From the IMG/VR virus record IMGVR_UViG_3300025138_000366, positions 1-23,557 of that record: a stretch of 23,557 nt of DNA; one strand, 5' to 3'. The translations under genes and the position numbers were made by a program. Positions within the stretch are counted from its first letter, which is position 1; each line of letters starts with the position of its first letter. Below are positions 1 to 7,436 of the stretch, piece after piece. The stretch comes from a virus. The notes under the pieces were generated by a model. The model did no database searches. It was not told the origin of the DNA and saw nothing but the letters and a program-made list of their open reading frames with translations.

Positions 1-199
1 GTGTTAAAGTTCCTGCAAAATTATCAAACCCTGCATAATATAGATGCCAGCGATCTGTACAAAAATTTATTTGTCCATTAACAAGTGTTTTTGACGTTCC
101 ACGCTGCGCCACCTGCATCGCCCCATTGATAATCATGTTGCGTTCAGAGAGACTGCCCTCACTAGGAAGATTATCTGCTAGTTTTCTTGCGTTGCTCAT
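1..199 (-). CDS. Tail fibre or receptor-binding protein, partial (C-terminus outside window)
   Basis: The gene starts with ATG at 199 and runs off the left edge, so only about 66 N-terminal residues are visible. They include MSNARKLADNLP, then NMIINGAMQVAQRGTS and FCTDRWHLYYAG. The NGAMQVAQRG...DRW arrangement is a signature I know from phage tail-fibre and carbohydrate-binding virion proteins, where it opens a beta-rich distal domain. The start overlaps the stop of the upstream S74 fibre gene by one base (TAATG), which suggests coupled translation. It closes a run of fibre-type genes. The receptor and full length cannot be judged from this window. Confidence 0.7.
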   Translation of the reverse strand, partial: MSNARKLADNLPSEGSLSERNMIINGAMQVAQRGTSKTLVNGQINFCTDRWHLYYAGFDNFAGTLT

Positions 200-1476
200 T
201 AGCCACCTTCCAATGCTGCTACTTTAGTTTCAAGAGTTTCAACTTTTGTTTTGAGTTCCTTAATACCCTCAATTAAAAGAGGAACAATTTTTGTATAATC
301 TACTGCAAGATATTCTGTGTTTGTTGCTGATACAGAACTGTCTAATTTGGAAATTACCTCTGGTAAAACCGCTTCTAACTCTTGAGCAGAGACACCCAAC
401 TTTTGAGTAGTTTCCTTTTCTTGATATAATTGATTACCCTCTTTATCTTTACCTTTTTTAATGTCTGTAATAGCATCGCTATCTTTGTAGTAAAAACCAT
501 TCATCTGACTAATTTTGCTAAGTGCTTCAGGGATATTATTACTTTTAACTTTTAGTCTATCATCAGAGTAATTATTAAATGAACCAAAAACCGTAACTGA
601 GCTGCTAAAAGTCGCACTGCTGCTAAAAGTTGAAGCACCTTGGATGGTTAAGTTGTTAAAAGTAGGGCTATCACCAGAACCATAGCCAGATGAAACACTG
701 GCCCAACTTGGCGCATTAGAGCCGTTAGATTTTAAATATTGACCGCTTGAACCATAGTTGGCTCCAGACAAGCCTATTTGTCCTGATGCTCCAATACGCA
801 TACGTTCTGTGTTATCTATAAACATTTTGATTGATGACGAACTTACAGAGTTTCCTTGATCTGCACGTAGCTCAATACTTCCACCGTCAATGTTAAAGTC
901 GGCATATCCACCATCTGTGTCTTCTATTCTTAAATCTGGGGCAGAAGAGGCCAGATGTAGAAGTTGAGCAGGAGTACCAGTGCCCACACCAACCCGATCA
1001 TTCGTAGCATCGAGCGTAACTCCTGCAGTCAGTAAGTGTGCGTCAACATCTGTATCAGAATAACCTGACGGTGGAGTTGCCCATGTTAAACCGCCAGTAT
1101 TACCAGACTGCGCTGAAAGAAAATAACCATTGGTGGGAGTGTTACTTACTTTCAGATTGGCTTCGTCAACCACATTGTCAGCAACATTAGTTACTGCTGC
1201 ATCACGCTCAAACGTTAGAAAAGCAGTGATCGTAACTTCATCCCCTGCCGCTGCGCCAGAACCAAGCGTTACCGTAGTTGTGCTTGCGGTATAGTCGCTC
1301 TCTTCTAATCTTAACCCATTCATATGAACCATGATGTCTGAAGGGGTGCAAGCAAGCGTATTACCATCTGTGTCAGCGCCAGTGAAAGCTGTCTGATTAG
1401 CCGTGGCTGTATATGTAAAAATGTTAGCTGATTGTCTGCTAACTACCTTTGTCGGACTACTACCAATATAAGCCAT
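199..1476 (-). CDS. Tail fibre/spike protein with C-terminal S74 intramolecular chaperone
   Basis: The protein has 425 residues. Residues 1-90 (MAYIGSSPTK..., TYTATANQTAF, MNGLRLEESDYTA) form an N-terminal module shared with the gene at 3590-4057 and probably dock the protein to the virion. Residues 140-300 are Ser/Gly-rich beta-type repeats with RVGVGTGTPAQLLHL, typical of trimeric fibres. Residues 303-425 match the peptidase S74 chaperone: SDDRLK at 304-309 gives the Ser and the Lys five residues on that form the known self-cleavage dyad, followed by LGVSAQELEAVLPEVI, AVDYTKIVPLLIEGIKEL and a terminal coiled coil (405-423). In this family the chaperone guides trimerisation and then cuts itself off. 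The key residues are intact, so cleavage before Ser304 is expected. The docking role is inferred. Confidence 0.85.
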   Translation of the reverse strand: MAYIGSSPTKVVSRQSANIFTYTATANQTAFTGADTDGNTLACTPSDIMVHMNGLRLEESDYTASTTTVTLGSGAAAGDEVTITAFLTFERDAAVTNVADNVVDEANLKVSNTPTNGYFLSAQSGNTGGLTWATPPSGYSDTDVDAHLLTAGVTLDATNDRVGVGTGTPAQLLHLASSAPDLRIEDTDGGYADFNIDGGSIELRADQGNSVSSSSIKMFIDNTERMRIGASGQIGLSGANYGSSGQYLKSNGSNAPSWASVSSGYGSGDSPTFNNLTIQGASTFSSSATFSSSVTVFGSFNNYSDDRLKVKSNNIPEALSKISQMNGFYYKDSDAITDIKKGKDKEGNQLYQEKETTQKLGVSAQELEAVLPEVISKLDSSVSATNTEYLAVDYTKIVPLLIEGIKELKTKVETLETKVAALEGG

Positions 1477-1484
1477 TTTTATCC

Positions 1485-1745
1485 TTACTCAGGTTTGGTA
1501 TCTTCTACTTCTGATGCTTTTTTAACAACTTTAAGATCAAATGCTTGTGTTACTTGTGCATCTTCGCCTGTCGCAATAGCCACACTATTTGCGTTGCAAT
1601 GAGTAACCAAAGCCGCAATGATTTCGTCTTTTGCTATTCTAGCTCTGTTAGTCAAAGCATTGTCTGCCCAATCTTGTGGAACTGCTGCTGCATACTCAAG
1701 ACACTTTAGTTCTGTGTCGGTTACTGTTACTTTAATCTCTGCCAT
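1485..1745 (-). CDS. Small conserved phage protein, function unknown
   Basis: An 86-residue protein starting MAEIKVTVTDTELKCLEY. ATG at 1745 is preceded by a GGAGT Shine-Dalgarno with a short spacer. It is helical, with a motif around DWADNALTNRARIAKDEII and an acidic, disordered C-terminus. No catalytic motif is visible. It sits between a putative tail-assembly-chaperone-like gene and the S74 fibre gene, so a role in fibre or tail assembly is the simplest guess, based on position only. I recall similar short proteins beside fibre genes in marine phages but know no named function. Confidence 0.65.
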   Translation of the reverse strand: MAEIKVTVTDTELKCLEYAAAVPQDWADNALTNRARIAKDEIIAALVTHCNANSVAIATGEDAQVTQAFDLKVVKKASEVEDTKPE

Positions 1746-1754
1746 TTTATACTC

Positions 1755-2138
1755 CTATGGTTTTGTAGGCCATGATACATCATCTAAACTGGTTGCGCTT
1801 TTAGTTATGTCACGCAAGTCAGTTCTGTACTTCTTCTGTGCATCAGTCAGGATTAGGTCACTTGATGCCCACCAATCTGTCTCTGCTATTCTACGGTTAC
1901 GTTCTTCACGCAGTAGCCTCATGGGTTCTGCTGCTACAAGGGCATCCTTCTTAGCTTTGACTGCATCCCACGTTGTACCGAAGTGTGATGGGTCTGAGCT
2001 TTCTATGGCAGAGCCGTTGCTATCTGCGCCCATGACCTTGCGGAACATAGTCTCAAACTCAACTTTGTTTGTTGGCTCTCCACGTAACACCCATTCGGTT
2101 ACGCCTAGTTCTGTTAATGCTGTTGCTATATCTGTCAT
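1755..2138 (-). CDS. Tail assembly chaperone-like protein
   Basis: The chosen start is ATG at 2138 (MTDIATALTELGVTEWVLRG), giving 127 residues. It has a Shine-Dalgarno (AGGATAGGA) and lies just after the upstream stop, whereas an upstream ATG at 2177 would overlap the previous gene by 34 bases. The C-terminal half contains LREERNRRIAETDWWASSDL followed by LTDAQKKYRTDLRDI. This RNxxLxxTDWW...W..YRQ.LRD pattern is typical of the phage tail-assembly-chaperone-like family (Phage_tail_APC type) found beside fibre genes. The protein probably helps fold or attach fibres and may not stay in the virion. The family call rests on this motif by eye. Confidence 0.65.
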   Translation of the reverse strand: MTDIATALTELGVTEWVLRGEPTNKVEFETMFRKVMGADSNGSAIESSDPSHFGTTWDAVKAKKDALVAAEPMRLLREERNRRIAETDWWASSDLILTDAQKKYRTDLRDITKSATSLDDVSWPTKP

Positions 2139-2143
2139 TTTTC

Positions 2144-2641
2144 CTATCCTATTAAGTATCCATGCCAACTTGTCCAATACACACTTGAATCGCCATAAAG
2201 GATTTTACCACTTTGTTGTATCGCCAAAGACAGAGTATCACCTGCATCCATTTCACCCACCCAAGTAAAATTATATGACTTATGACCACTAGATTGAGAG
2301 TTCCTTGTTCTAATAACAGTAGTGGAATTATGCTTAACCATAATATCGTTTGTATTTGTGTCACTTGGTGTTAAAAATGTGCCACCAGAAAAGTATATAC
2401 CATGAACTGGAGCAACAAACTTATTAGCATTACCACCAGAAGTTTGAAAACCACTGCCTTGGTTTAAAGTAACAGTATTCCAAGTAACAAGCTCATCTGC
2501 CCCAGAAGCTGTTTGACTGCTGGTTTTATTTACAAACCAAGCAATTACATTAGGGTTCAACACCCTACCACTGCTATCTATAGTTAACCCAGTAGTACCG
2601 CCAGTGTTCTGTATCGTATCAACTTTTAAGATAGAACTCAT
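2144..2641 (-). CDS. Fibre-type structural protein, MSxLKVDTI family, C1q-like
   Basis: A 165-residue protein opening MSSILKVDTIQNTGGTTGLTID, the N-terminal module typical of short phage fibre proteins. The rest is beta-rich with aromatic/glycine spacing (FVAPVHGIYFSGG, YNFTWVGEMDAGDTLSLAI, SVYWTSWHGYLIG) that resembles a C1q/TNF-like jelly roll, a fold usually forming trimers. Its ATG shares four bases with the upstream stop (ATGA), implying coupled translation. It is one of three neighbouring genes with the same N-terminal module but unrelated distal parts. Ligand unknown; it could be an accessory fibre, tip or capsid decoration. Confidence 0.65.
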   Translation of the reverse strand: MSSILKVDTIQNTGGTTGLTIDSSGRVLNPNVIAWFVNKTSSQTASGADELVTWNTVTLNQGSGFQTSGGNANKFVAPVHGIYFSGGTFLTPSDTNTNDIMVKHNSTTVIRTRNSQSSGHKSYNFTWVGEMDAGDTLSLAIQQSGKILYGDSSVYWTSWHGYLIG

Positions 2642-3102
2642 TGGGCTATCTCCTGAAGTGTAAGTGTTGCAGTAGATGGAACCTCATTGGCGTAATTATA
2701 TAATAAAGTACCCACATTTTTATATGCTTGAGTTTTGTAAGTAGTAGCACTAGTAGTAGAGGGGCTATCAAGAAATTGAAAAGCAGCAGTGGTCATACAA
2801 TACGTTGTAACAGTGCTATACATATTTAGTTGGTGTATGTTTGTACTACCTCTAAGTAGTCTTATAATAGCGTCTTGATTATTTAAATAAACCATAGACG
2901 CATGATGTAGAATTAAAATCTTACTGTTTGAAAACTTGGGTGTAATCGTTGCTGTTAATCCCGTATCCGTATGTGTGTTAGCCGAACCAACAGTTGTATA
3001 TGTCGTGGATGTTCCTTGTACAACCTGAACAACATGACCAGCAATCTGCACCCCATTACCACTAGTCTTTTCGTTTATGGTGTCTACCTTGAGAATGCTC
3101 AT
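2638..3102 (-). CDS. Fibre-type structural protein, MSxLKVDTI family
   Basis: A 154-residue protein beginning MSILKVDTINEKTSGNGVQI followed by GHVVQVVQGTST. The middle (LTATITPKFSNSKILILHHAS) and the end (YKNVGTLLYNYANEVPSTAT, LTLQEIAQ) follow a pattern I recognise from small phage tail proteins: a strand-rich body ending in an LxLxEI motif. It overlaps both neighbours by ATGA. The N-terminus is almost identical to that of the gene at 2144-2641, whereas the rest differs, so the two look like products of duplication with swapped distal domains. Function is inferred from context. Confidence 0.65.
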   Translation of the reverse strand: MSILKVDTINEKTSGNGVQIAGHVVQVVQGTSTTYTTVGSANTHTDTGLTATITPKFSNSKILILHHASMVYLNNQDAIIRLLRGSTNIHQLNMYSTVTTYCMTTAAFQFLDSPSTTSATTYKTQAYKNVGTLLYNYANEVPSTATLTLQEIAQ

Positions 3103-3593
3103 GCTGCTATCTCCATTACTACAATAACAGAGTTTTTAAACTGGTCGTTTTGAGCTACAGAAGTTTGTTGCCTCGCTGTAAAAGTTAAAGATGCGCCTAC
3201 TGCATCAGTTAAACTAGTTTCTTCAAAAGTTAGAGCCATAGTAACCCAACTATTATCATCTTTAGCATTATATAAAACACTAGAACCACTATTAACTTTA
3301 TAACCCATAGAGTGCCAACCACTAGTTGCTGGTCTAACAACAGCCGCTTGAACTGTAATAATAAAATTAGAACTTGCATCTAATCTATTTAATGTAACTG
3401 AAGCACCGCTAACTTCTGCATTATTGACGGTAACAGTTGAACCGTCAAACCCTCGTTTTACTTGAAGGACATATCCATTAGGTGAAATAAAACCATTACT
3501 AGCATCAAGCGTCTGACCAGACGGTACGATAATCTTATTGGCATTGCTGCCAGAGCTAAGACCTTTTAAGTTTTCTACGTGTAAAGTACTCAT
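3099..3593 (-). CDS. Fibre-type structural protein, MSTLHVENLKG variant
   Basis: A 164-residue protein starting MSTLHVENLKGLSSGSNANK, then IIVPSGQTLDASNGFISPNG, a segment common at the base of phage fibre proteins. The distal part (YVLQVKRGFDGSTVTVNN to QFKNSVIVVMEIAA) has the same strand-rich layout and final V.MEI motif as its neighbour at 2638-3102, so they are probably homologous folds. It overlaps both neighbours by ATGA. No enzymatic motif is seen. A structural role in host contact or decoration is the best reading. Confidence 0.65.
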   Translation of the reverse strand: MSTLHVENLKGLSSGSNANKIIVPSGQTLDASNGFISPNGYVLQVKRGFDGSTVTVNNAEVSGASVTLNRLDASSNFIITVQAAVVRPATSGWHSMGYKVNSGSSVLYNAKDDNSWVTMALTFEETSLTDAVGASLTFTARQQTSVAQNDQFKNSVIVVMEIAA

Positions 3594-4057
3594 ATGATTG
3601 TCAAGTTCCCATTAACTGTAAGCGTTATGCTTGACGCTATTGTTAGAGGTCCATTACAACTAGCATTGTGTGAGCTAGGTATAGTTGTGTCTGTACCCAT
3701 AGTCTGATCATTAGTCTGAAACAACGCTGTCTTAGTTGTGTTCTGTGTTGTATCAAACAGTGTAGCTCTAATGCTGCTTGCAAATGTACCACCACCTGAT
3801 AGTGTGGGTGTATCTGCTACGCTGAATATGTTGTGAGATATAATAGTTATCTCATCGTTTAGTGCAGCAGCAGCGCCTAACACAACTGTAGTTCCTGTGG
3901 TAGCTGTGTAATCAGCAGGTTGTAATAGTATTCCGTTTTGATATACGTCTAGGTTTCCAATAGAGTATACAGCATTAAATGTGGTTTGTCCAGCAGTAGC
4001 TGTATATGTTTGCGCCCTTCTTGTACCTTCGGTTAGTGACTGTCCTATGTATGCCAT
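3590..4057 (-). CDS. Fibre-type protein with MAYIG N-terminal module
   Basis: A 155-residue protein whose first 80 residues (MAYIGQSLTEGTRRAQTYTA, GNLDVYQNGILLQPADYTA, AAALNDEITIIS) parallel residues 1-84 of the S74 fibre at 199-1476. This module appears at the start of many phage fibres and is probably a beta-sandwich docking domain. The C-terminal half is Thr/Ser/Asn-rich and ends in SSITLTVNGNLTII, a short repeat-like strand pattern. There is no chaperone domain. It could be an adapter for the longer fibre or a decay product of a duplication. It overlaps the next gene by ATGA. Confidence 0.6.
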   Translation of the reverse strand: MAYIGQSLTEGTRRAQTYTATAGQTTFNAVYSIGNLDVYQNGILLQPADYTATTGTTVVLGAAAALNDEITIISHNIFSVADTPTLSGGGTFASSIRATLFDTTQNTTKTALFQTNDQTMGTDTTIPSSHNASCNGPLTIASSITLTVNGNLTII

Positions 4058-4066
4058 GTCTGTGTC

Positions 4067-4792
4067 CTAACTCAATAAGTGCATAGAAAAGTTACTATAC
4101 TTAGCATCATTACCGTATACGTCAAAATTATCACTATATAGGTCAATATAATCATTTGCATTTAATGAAATTACACCTGACCAAGACCACTGATGATGAA
4201 CACTTCCACCGTTAGAACCATATATATTTTTATAACCTACGGCTGAAGCACCTGTAGCATTTATTCTAAGTCTAAGATATCTATTATTCCATGTAGCATT
4301 GTTTTCACTCATTACCCAAATAGTTACAAGATATCTCCCAGCTACTGGAACTGTTGCTCTACCATTGGATGTGTTATACATATTTCCAATATTATAATTA
4401 GTGTGGTCAAAAATATAAACATTACCTGAAGTAACAGTTCCTGCATCTCTGTATGCAGAAAAACTAGGCTGGTGAGGCATTATAATACTACCATCAGCAT
4501 TTATTCTAAACGATGTACCGTTTTTTGCATAATTCCAAGTAAATAGATTATTAGAGGTATCAGAGGATATTTGATACTTATTTGATCCTGCTCTTTGAAA
4601 AAGAATATGTCCATCACCACTAGATGCAGCATTTAAGAATAGATATTTATTGCCAGATCCTGATGGATTATGAGTAATATTACCTGTAATATCTTGGTCA
4701 TTTTGAACTGTTAGCTTACCACTCATAGTATCGCCAGCGGTTTCTACATAAGCTGCACTGTTTCCTGACGCTAAATCTTTTGACTTACCCAT
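4067..4792 (-). CDS. Tail fibre-like protein with C-terminal C1q-type domain
   Basis: A 241-residue protein. The N-terminus contains AAYVETAGDTMSGKLTVQND, the classic GDTMSGxL repeat of tail fibres. The middle (KYLFLNAASSGDGHILFQRA, FRINADGSIIMPHQPSFSAY) leads into a domain of about 135 residues with PSFSAYRDAG, RATVPVAGRYLVTIWV, LRLRINATG and ANDYIDLYSD. That Phe/Tyr/Gly spacing matches the C1q jelly roll, which forms trimers and often binds sugars or proteins. The ATG overlaps the previous stop as TAATG. The assignment to a fibre or tip is strong by motif; the ligand is unknown. Confidence 0.75.
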   Translation of the reverse strand: MGKSKDLASGNSAAYVETAGDTMSGKLTVQNDQDITGNITHNPSGSGNKYLFLNAASSGDGHILFQRAGSNKYQISSDTSNNLFTWNYAKNGTSFRINADGSIIMPHQPSFSAYRDAGTVTSGNVYIFDHTNYNIGNMYNTSNGRATVPVAGRYLVTIWVMSENNATWNNRYLRLRINATGASAVGYKNIYGSNGGSVHHQWSWSGVISLNANDYIDLYSDNFDVYGNDAKYSNFSMHLLS

Positions 4793-5124
4793 TAGGTAAT
4801 CTCCAATATACTCATCATTACATCACAAGAGGAGGCAGCACTTGATGTCACTTTAATCTTATCGTTTGTTTGTAGAACGACTTTTTGATCACCTCCTACG
4901 ACAACAAGACTGCCTCCGCTAGGGACCGTAGCTTGTTTAACCAAAAATGTATCGTTAGATCCATCATTGTGTGCTACATCAACTGTTATAGCTGCAGTAG
5001 TTCTATTAGCACAAGACAAACCGATAACGGTTGTAGCTGTGCTGCTCCCTACTGTGTAGCTTCCCACTATGGTGGCTGATGTGCCTATGCTACGTGAAGT
5101 CTTTCTAAGAAATGTATTTGCCAT
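4792..5124 (-). CDS. Small beta-rich virion protein
   Basis: A 110-residue protein, MANTFLRKTSRSIGTSATIV, with repeated Thr/Val-rich strands (TTAAITVDVAHNDGSNDTFL, VPSGGSLVVVGGDQKVVLQT, NDKIKVTSSA) and an end in MMSILEIT. This is a single beta-sandwich plan like that of small head-tail or fibre-attachment proteins in phages, and the final LEI resembles its downstream neighbours. The stop and next start share one base. No enzymatic signature is seen; a role as adapter or decoration protein is inferred from its place between capsid and fibre genes. Confidence 0.6.
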   Translation of the reverse strand: MANTFLRKTSRSIGTSATIVGSYTVGSSTATTVIGLSCANRTTAAITVDVAHNDGSNDTFLVKQATVPSGGSLVVVGGDQKVVLQTNDKIKVTSSAASSCDVMMSILEIT

Positions 5125-5128
5125 ATTG

Positions 5129-5632
5129 CTATCCCAAAGCTATTGCTAGTGCAACGGCTGAACCTGCTGCATCAAAAGCTGTTGATGCCTCTACACGTGC
5201 ATCTGCTCTAGCGTTTGTGAAGTATAAATTAGTAGACCCTTCTGATAGATCATCTGTGTCGTGATTACCAAAAGAGATTATAGAGTTTAAATCGTGATCG
5301 TTAGATGCAGGGTCAAGGTGAGCAGCAACACTAGCAGGTAAAGTTATGAATACAAACTTAGTTCCTGCTGAGAAGTTTGTTGCTGATCCACTGTTTGAAC
5401 TAGATAGTACTGTAGTTCGTGTTAGTGTGTTAGTGCCACTGTATGTACCTACTCCTACTTCCCACTCATCAGTGCCATTAGCTGTATGCACAATGGCGTA
5501 GTAAGTCGTGTCATTAGTAGACATGACTGATGCAAATGTATCGAAGGTAGCACTTGCACCACCAAGAGTTAGGTTTGATGTTCCTGTAGTAGTAGTGGTT
5601 TCACGTACACGGTCTTTTAGTACTAATGCCAT
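5129..5632 (-). CDS. Tail fibre N-terminal-type protein
   Basis: A 167-residue protein beginning MALVLKDRVRETTTTTGTSN. It carries EWEVGVGTYSGTNTLTRTTV, LSSSNSG and FSAGTKFVFITLPAS, a block that is standard at the start of phage tail fibres. It ends with DDLSEGSTNLYFTNARADAR, another widespread fibre motif, and a short Ala-rich tail. In many phages these blocks lie at the front of one large fibre gene; here the gene stops right after them, so this may be a stand-alone attachment protein to which the separate distal fibre proteins bind. ATG at 5632 has an AAGG Shine-Dalgarno. Confidence 0.7.
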   Translation of the reverse strand: MALVLKDRVRETTTTTGTSNLTLGGASATFDTFASVMSTNDTTYYAIVHTANGTDEWEVGVGTYSGTNTLTRTTVLSSSNSGSATNFSAGTKFVFITLPASVAAHLDPASNDHDLNSIISFGNHDTDDLSEGSTNLYFTNARADARVEASTAFDAAGSAVALAIALG

Positions 5633-5642
5633 TGTATTACCT

Positions 5643-6083
5643 TTACGTTATACGTATGACTGCGTTGGATGCATCTGCTGTAGGAAAGATAACAGTGAAG
5701 TCACCTGCTGTCGATGCCACGTTTGAGCCAAACGAGAATACAGCTATTGCTTTGTTACTGGCTGAACTGTTGTACAGTAAAGCACCAGCAGCCGTGATTG
5801 TCAGGTTAGTGAATACTTCATCTGCAAAGTCTACAAGTGCCGTATCCCCTGATAATGAAATGACAGGCGAATCCAATCCCTGCCCTCCTGCACTATAGTT
5901 TGTTCCTGTAGCTTCATCTGAACTACCTGTCAACTGAGAGTAGTTAGTTGTAGCTTTATTAAAGTTACCTGTAGGTGATGGTTTAATTAGAGCTATCTTT
6001 AATGTGTGTGTGTCTAAGTCGTGAACACCCCCAAGTAGCTCTTGCTTGAAGCTGTTGCACATTGCTGTAGTAATAGTACCCAT
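5643..6083 (-). CDS. Conserved phage structural protein downstream of capsid gene
   Basis: A 146-residue protein, MGTITTAMCNSFKQELLGGV, with HTLKIALIKPSPTGNFNKAT, GTNYSAGGQGLDSPVISLSG, LVDFADEVFTNLTITAAGAL, and an end in FTVIFPTADASNAVIRIT. I recognise this as a common small phage protein coded near the head or tail genes, usually annotated hypothetical. The strand pattern and ending suggest a beta-rich virion component. ATG at 6083 has an AAAGGA Shine-Dalgarno. It follows the major capsid gene after a 63-bp gap with a hairpin, so it may be read at a lower level than the capsid gene. Exact role unknown. Confidence 0.65.
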   Translation of the reverse strand: MGTITTAMCNSFKQELLGGVHDLDTHTLKIALIKPSPTGNFNKATTNYSQLTGSSDEATGTNYSAGGQGLDSPVISLSGDTALVDFADEVFTNLTITAAGALLYNSSASNKAIAVFSFGSNVASTAGDFTVIFPTADASNAVIRIT

Positions 6084-6110
6084 GAGAATGTCCTTTTGTT
6101 AAATGCACGA

Positions 6111-6134
6111 AGAGGCCAGCAAAAGCCAGCCTCT
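6111..6134 (-). terminator. Hairpin just after the major capsid gene (possible attenuating terminator)
   Basis: Fourteen bases past the capsid stop codon there is a 24-base inverted repeat. The arms AGAGGC and GCCTCT pair perfectly, the stem extends inward with two G-T pairs and two G-C pairs, and the loop is TTTT. Only a weak T-run follows on the minus strand, so it may be a partial terminator or a 3' stabiliser that lets capsid mRNA exceed downstream messages. Confidence 0.5.
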
Positions 6135-6147
6135 AAGTTTATCTTGA

Positions 6148-7209
6148 TTATGCAGCGTTGTAACGTGCTGTCACCAATGCTTGTGGGCGTAAAATCTTAC
6201 GTCCGTAAAGGTGCATACCACGTACGATGTCTGCAAATGAGTCAGGATCTCTGTAGTTCTCAACTTTAGAGACTTGCTCTGCAGTTGCTACAGCTTCTTC
6301 TTGACCTGCTAGGATGATACCGAAGTTGTCATCTTGTGCAGTTACACCAGAAGTTCCTGGTCCAGTACCGTCTGTAGGTAGGTTGTTTGAAACATAGACT
6401 TTAAAGCCGTGAATGTTTCCTGCAACCAAGCCATTCTGTAGACCGCCTCCACCGAAGTCTGAATTTAAAAGACGTGAGTCTTCATCTTTCAACATTTCCA
6501 TGAAGATTGGATCAACAACCAAGTATCGTCCACGTGAGTCCACAGTTCCTGTGTCTAACTGACGTGCCATTCTTGCAATAAGTTGCAATGGCGAAGCTGA
6601 GTTGGTAGCTTTGGTTGCAGCACCTGGTAGTCTAGGCACTAGTGGAATGGAGTCACCAGTTGTAGAACTTGAAGCTGAAGTTGTGATGTTGTTCATGTCA
6701 GACATGTCTAACTGGTTCACCTTCAAAAATTCACCGTTGATCTCACTCCCTGTTGGGTGCTGTGCAGTACCTGATACAGTAGTTGCATACTGACCATTGG
6801 CAGGGTTAGTACCTGTCATGTACATTAGAATGTCAGCATCTATTGAGTCAGCCATCTTATATGCTGCTCTGTCTGCAGCTAAAGATACGAAGTCAACATG
6901 TGAGAACTGCTCTTCAATGTCATCCATTTTAAAAGCAAAATAGTTAGCTTTGTCAATGGTTAACTGAAAGTCAGTGTCAGCTAGTTTCTCTACAGTTATA
7001 CCTGTGTGACGCTGTAATGCGTTTACAGTTACATCTGGTTCTTTTTGGATGCGTACAACATCCCCTTGATTTGCAATGTCACCAAAGTATGAATTGTTAG
7101 TGATTGCGCTTACAACAGACGCTTTGCGTAATGCAATTTGTGCCTGTTTTGAGTACATAATGGGGCTAAAATTATTAGTAAAACCCCCACCTGCGGTTCC
7201 TATAGCCAT
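6148..7209 (-). CDS. Major capsid protein
   Basis: A 353-residue protein, MAIGTAGGGFTNNFSPIMYS. Key segments are QIALRKASVVSAITNNSYFG, VVRIQKEPDVTVNALQRHTG, ADSIDADILMYMTG and, near the end, EQVSKVENYRDPDSFADIVR, GMHLYGRKILRPQALVTARY. This is the layout of a phage coat protein of presumed HK97 fold: an N-terminal arm, a strand-rich middle and a closing LYGxKxLRPxALV segment. It lies directly after the scaffold gene, as usual. It has the best translation signal of the block (AAGGAG seven bases before ATG) and a 227-bp leader with a promoter-like sequence, fitting a very highly expressed protein. Confidence is high by content and position. Confidence 0.88.
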   Translation of the reverse strand: MAIGTAGGGFTNNFSPIMYSKQAQIALRKASVVSAITNNSYFGDIANQGDVVRIQKEPDVTVNALQRHTGITVEKLADTDFQLTIDKANYFAFKMDDIEEQFSHVDFVSLAADRAAYKMADSIDADILMYMTGTNPANGQYATTVSGTAQHPTGSEINGEFLKVNQLDMSDMNNITTSASSSTTGDSIPLVPRLPGAATKATNSASPLQLIARMARQLDTGTVDSRGRYLVVDPIFMEMLKDEDSRLLNSDFGGGGLQNGLVAGNIHGFKVYVSNNLPTDGTGPGTSGVTAQDDNFGIILAGQEEAVATAEQVSKVENYRDPDSFADIVRGMHLYGRKILRPQALVTARYNAA

Positions 7210-7373
7210 AGTTAAATCTCCTTATATAGATATGGCGTTGAATTAACACTACATACCCACGATGAAGAGGCTCTTTGTTTTAGGGTAGTCAGCTATGCTT
7301 TGAGAATGCGCTTTCTCTCTGCGCTGGGCCTATACTTAGAGGTAGTTCTTTTGTGTGGCTAGTGCTTGATTAA

Positions 7374-7405
7374 AGCATACACACTTTAGTTATTGTGTAT
7401 ATGCT
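7374..7405 (-). promoter_or_regulatory. Inverted repeat in the capsid gene leader
   Basis: The arms are AGCATACACA (7374-7383) and TGTGTATATGCT (7394-7405) on the plus strand, separated by ten bases. They pair except for a two-base bulge. The repeat lies 26 bases downstream of a perfect TTGACA box. A similar bulged ACACA/TGTGT repeat lies after the leftward promoter at 20601-20629, and both contain CAATAACT on the minus strand. It may be an operator, a processed RNA stem or a part of a phage-specific promoter. Confidence 0.45.
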
Positions 7406-7408
7406 ATA

Positions 7409-7436
7409 GTTTTATCTATGATACTTAAAATGTCAA
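7409..7436 (-). promoter_or_regulatory. Candidate promoter for the major capsid gene
   Basis: A perfect TTGACA (7436-7431) lies immediately after the scaffold stop codon. Sixteen bases further on is TAAAAC (7414-7409), a 4/6 match to the -10 box. The 200-base leader that follows carries no gene, consistent with a dedicated capsid promoter. The -10 box is weak, so this is a moderate call. Confidence 0.4.

Noticed and set aside
1618-2268. 216-codon open frame on the plus strand
   Set aside because: It is antisense to two genes with good Shine-Dalgarno sites and recognisable motifs, and its own product has no motif or ribosome site.
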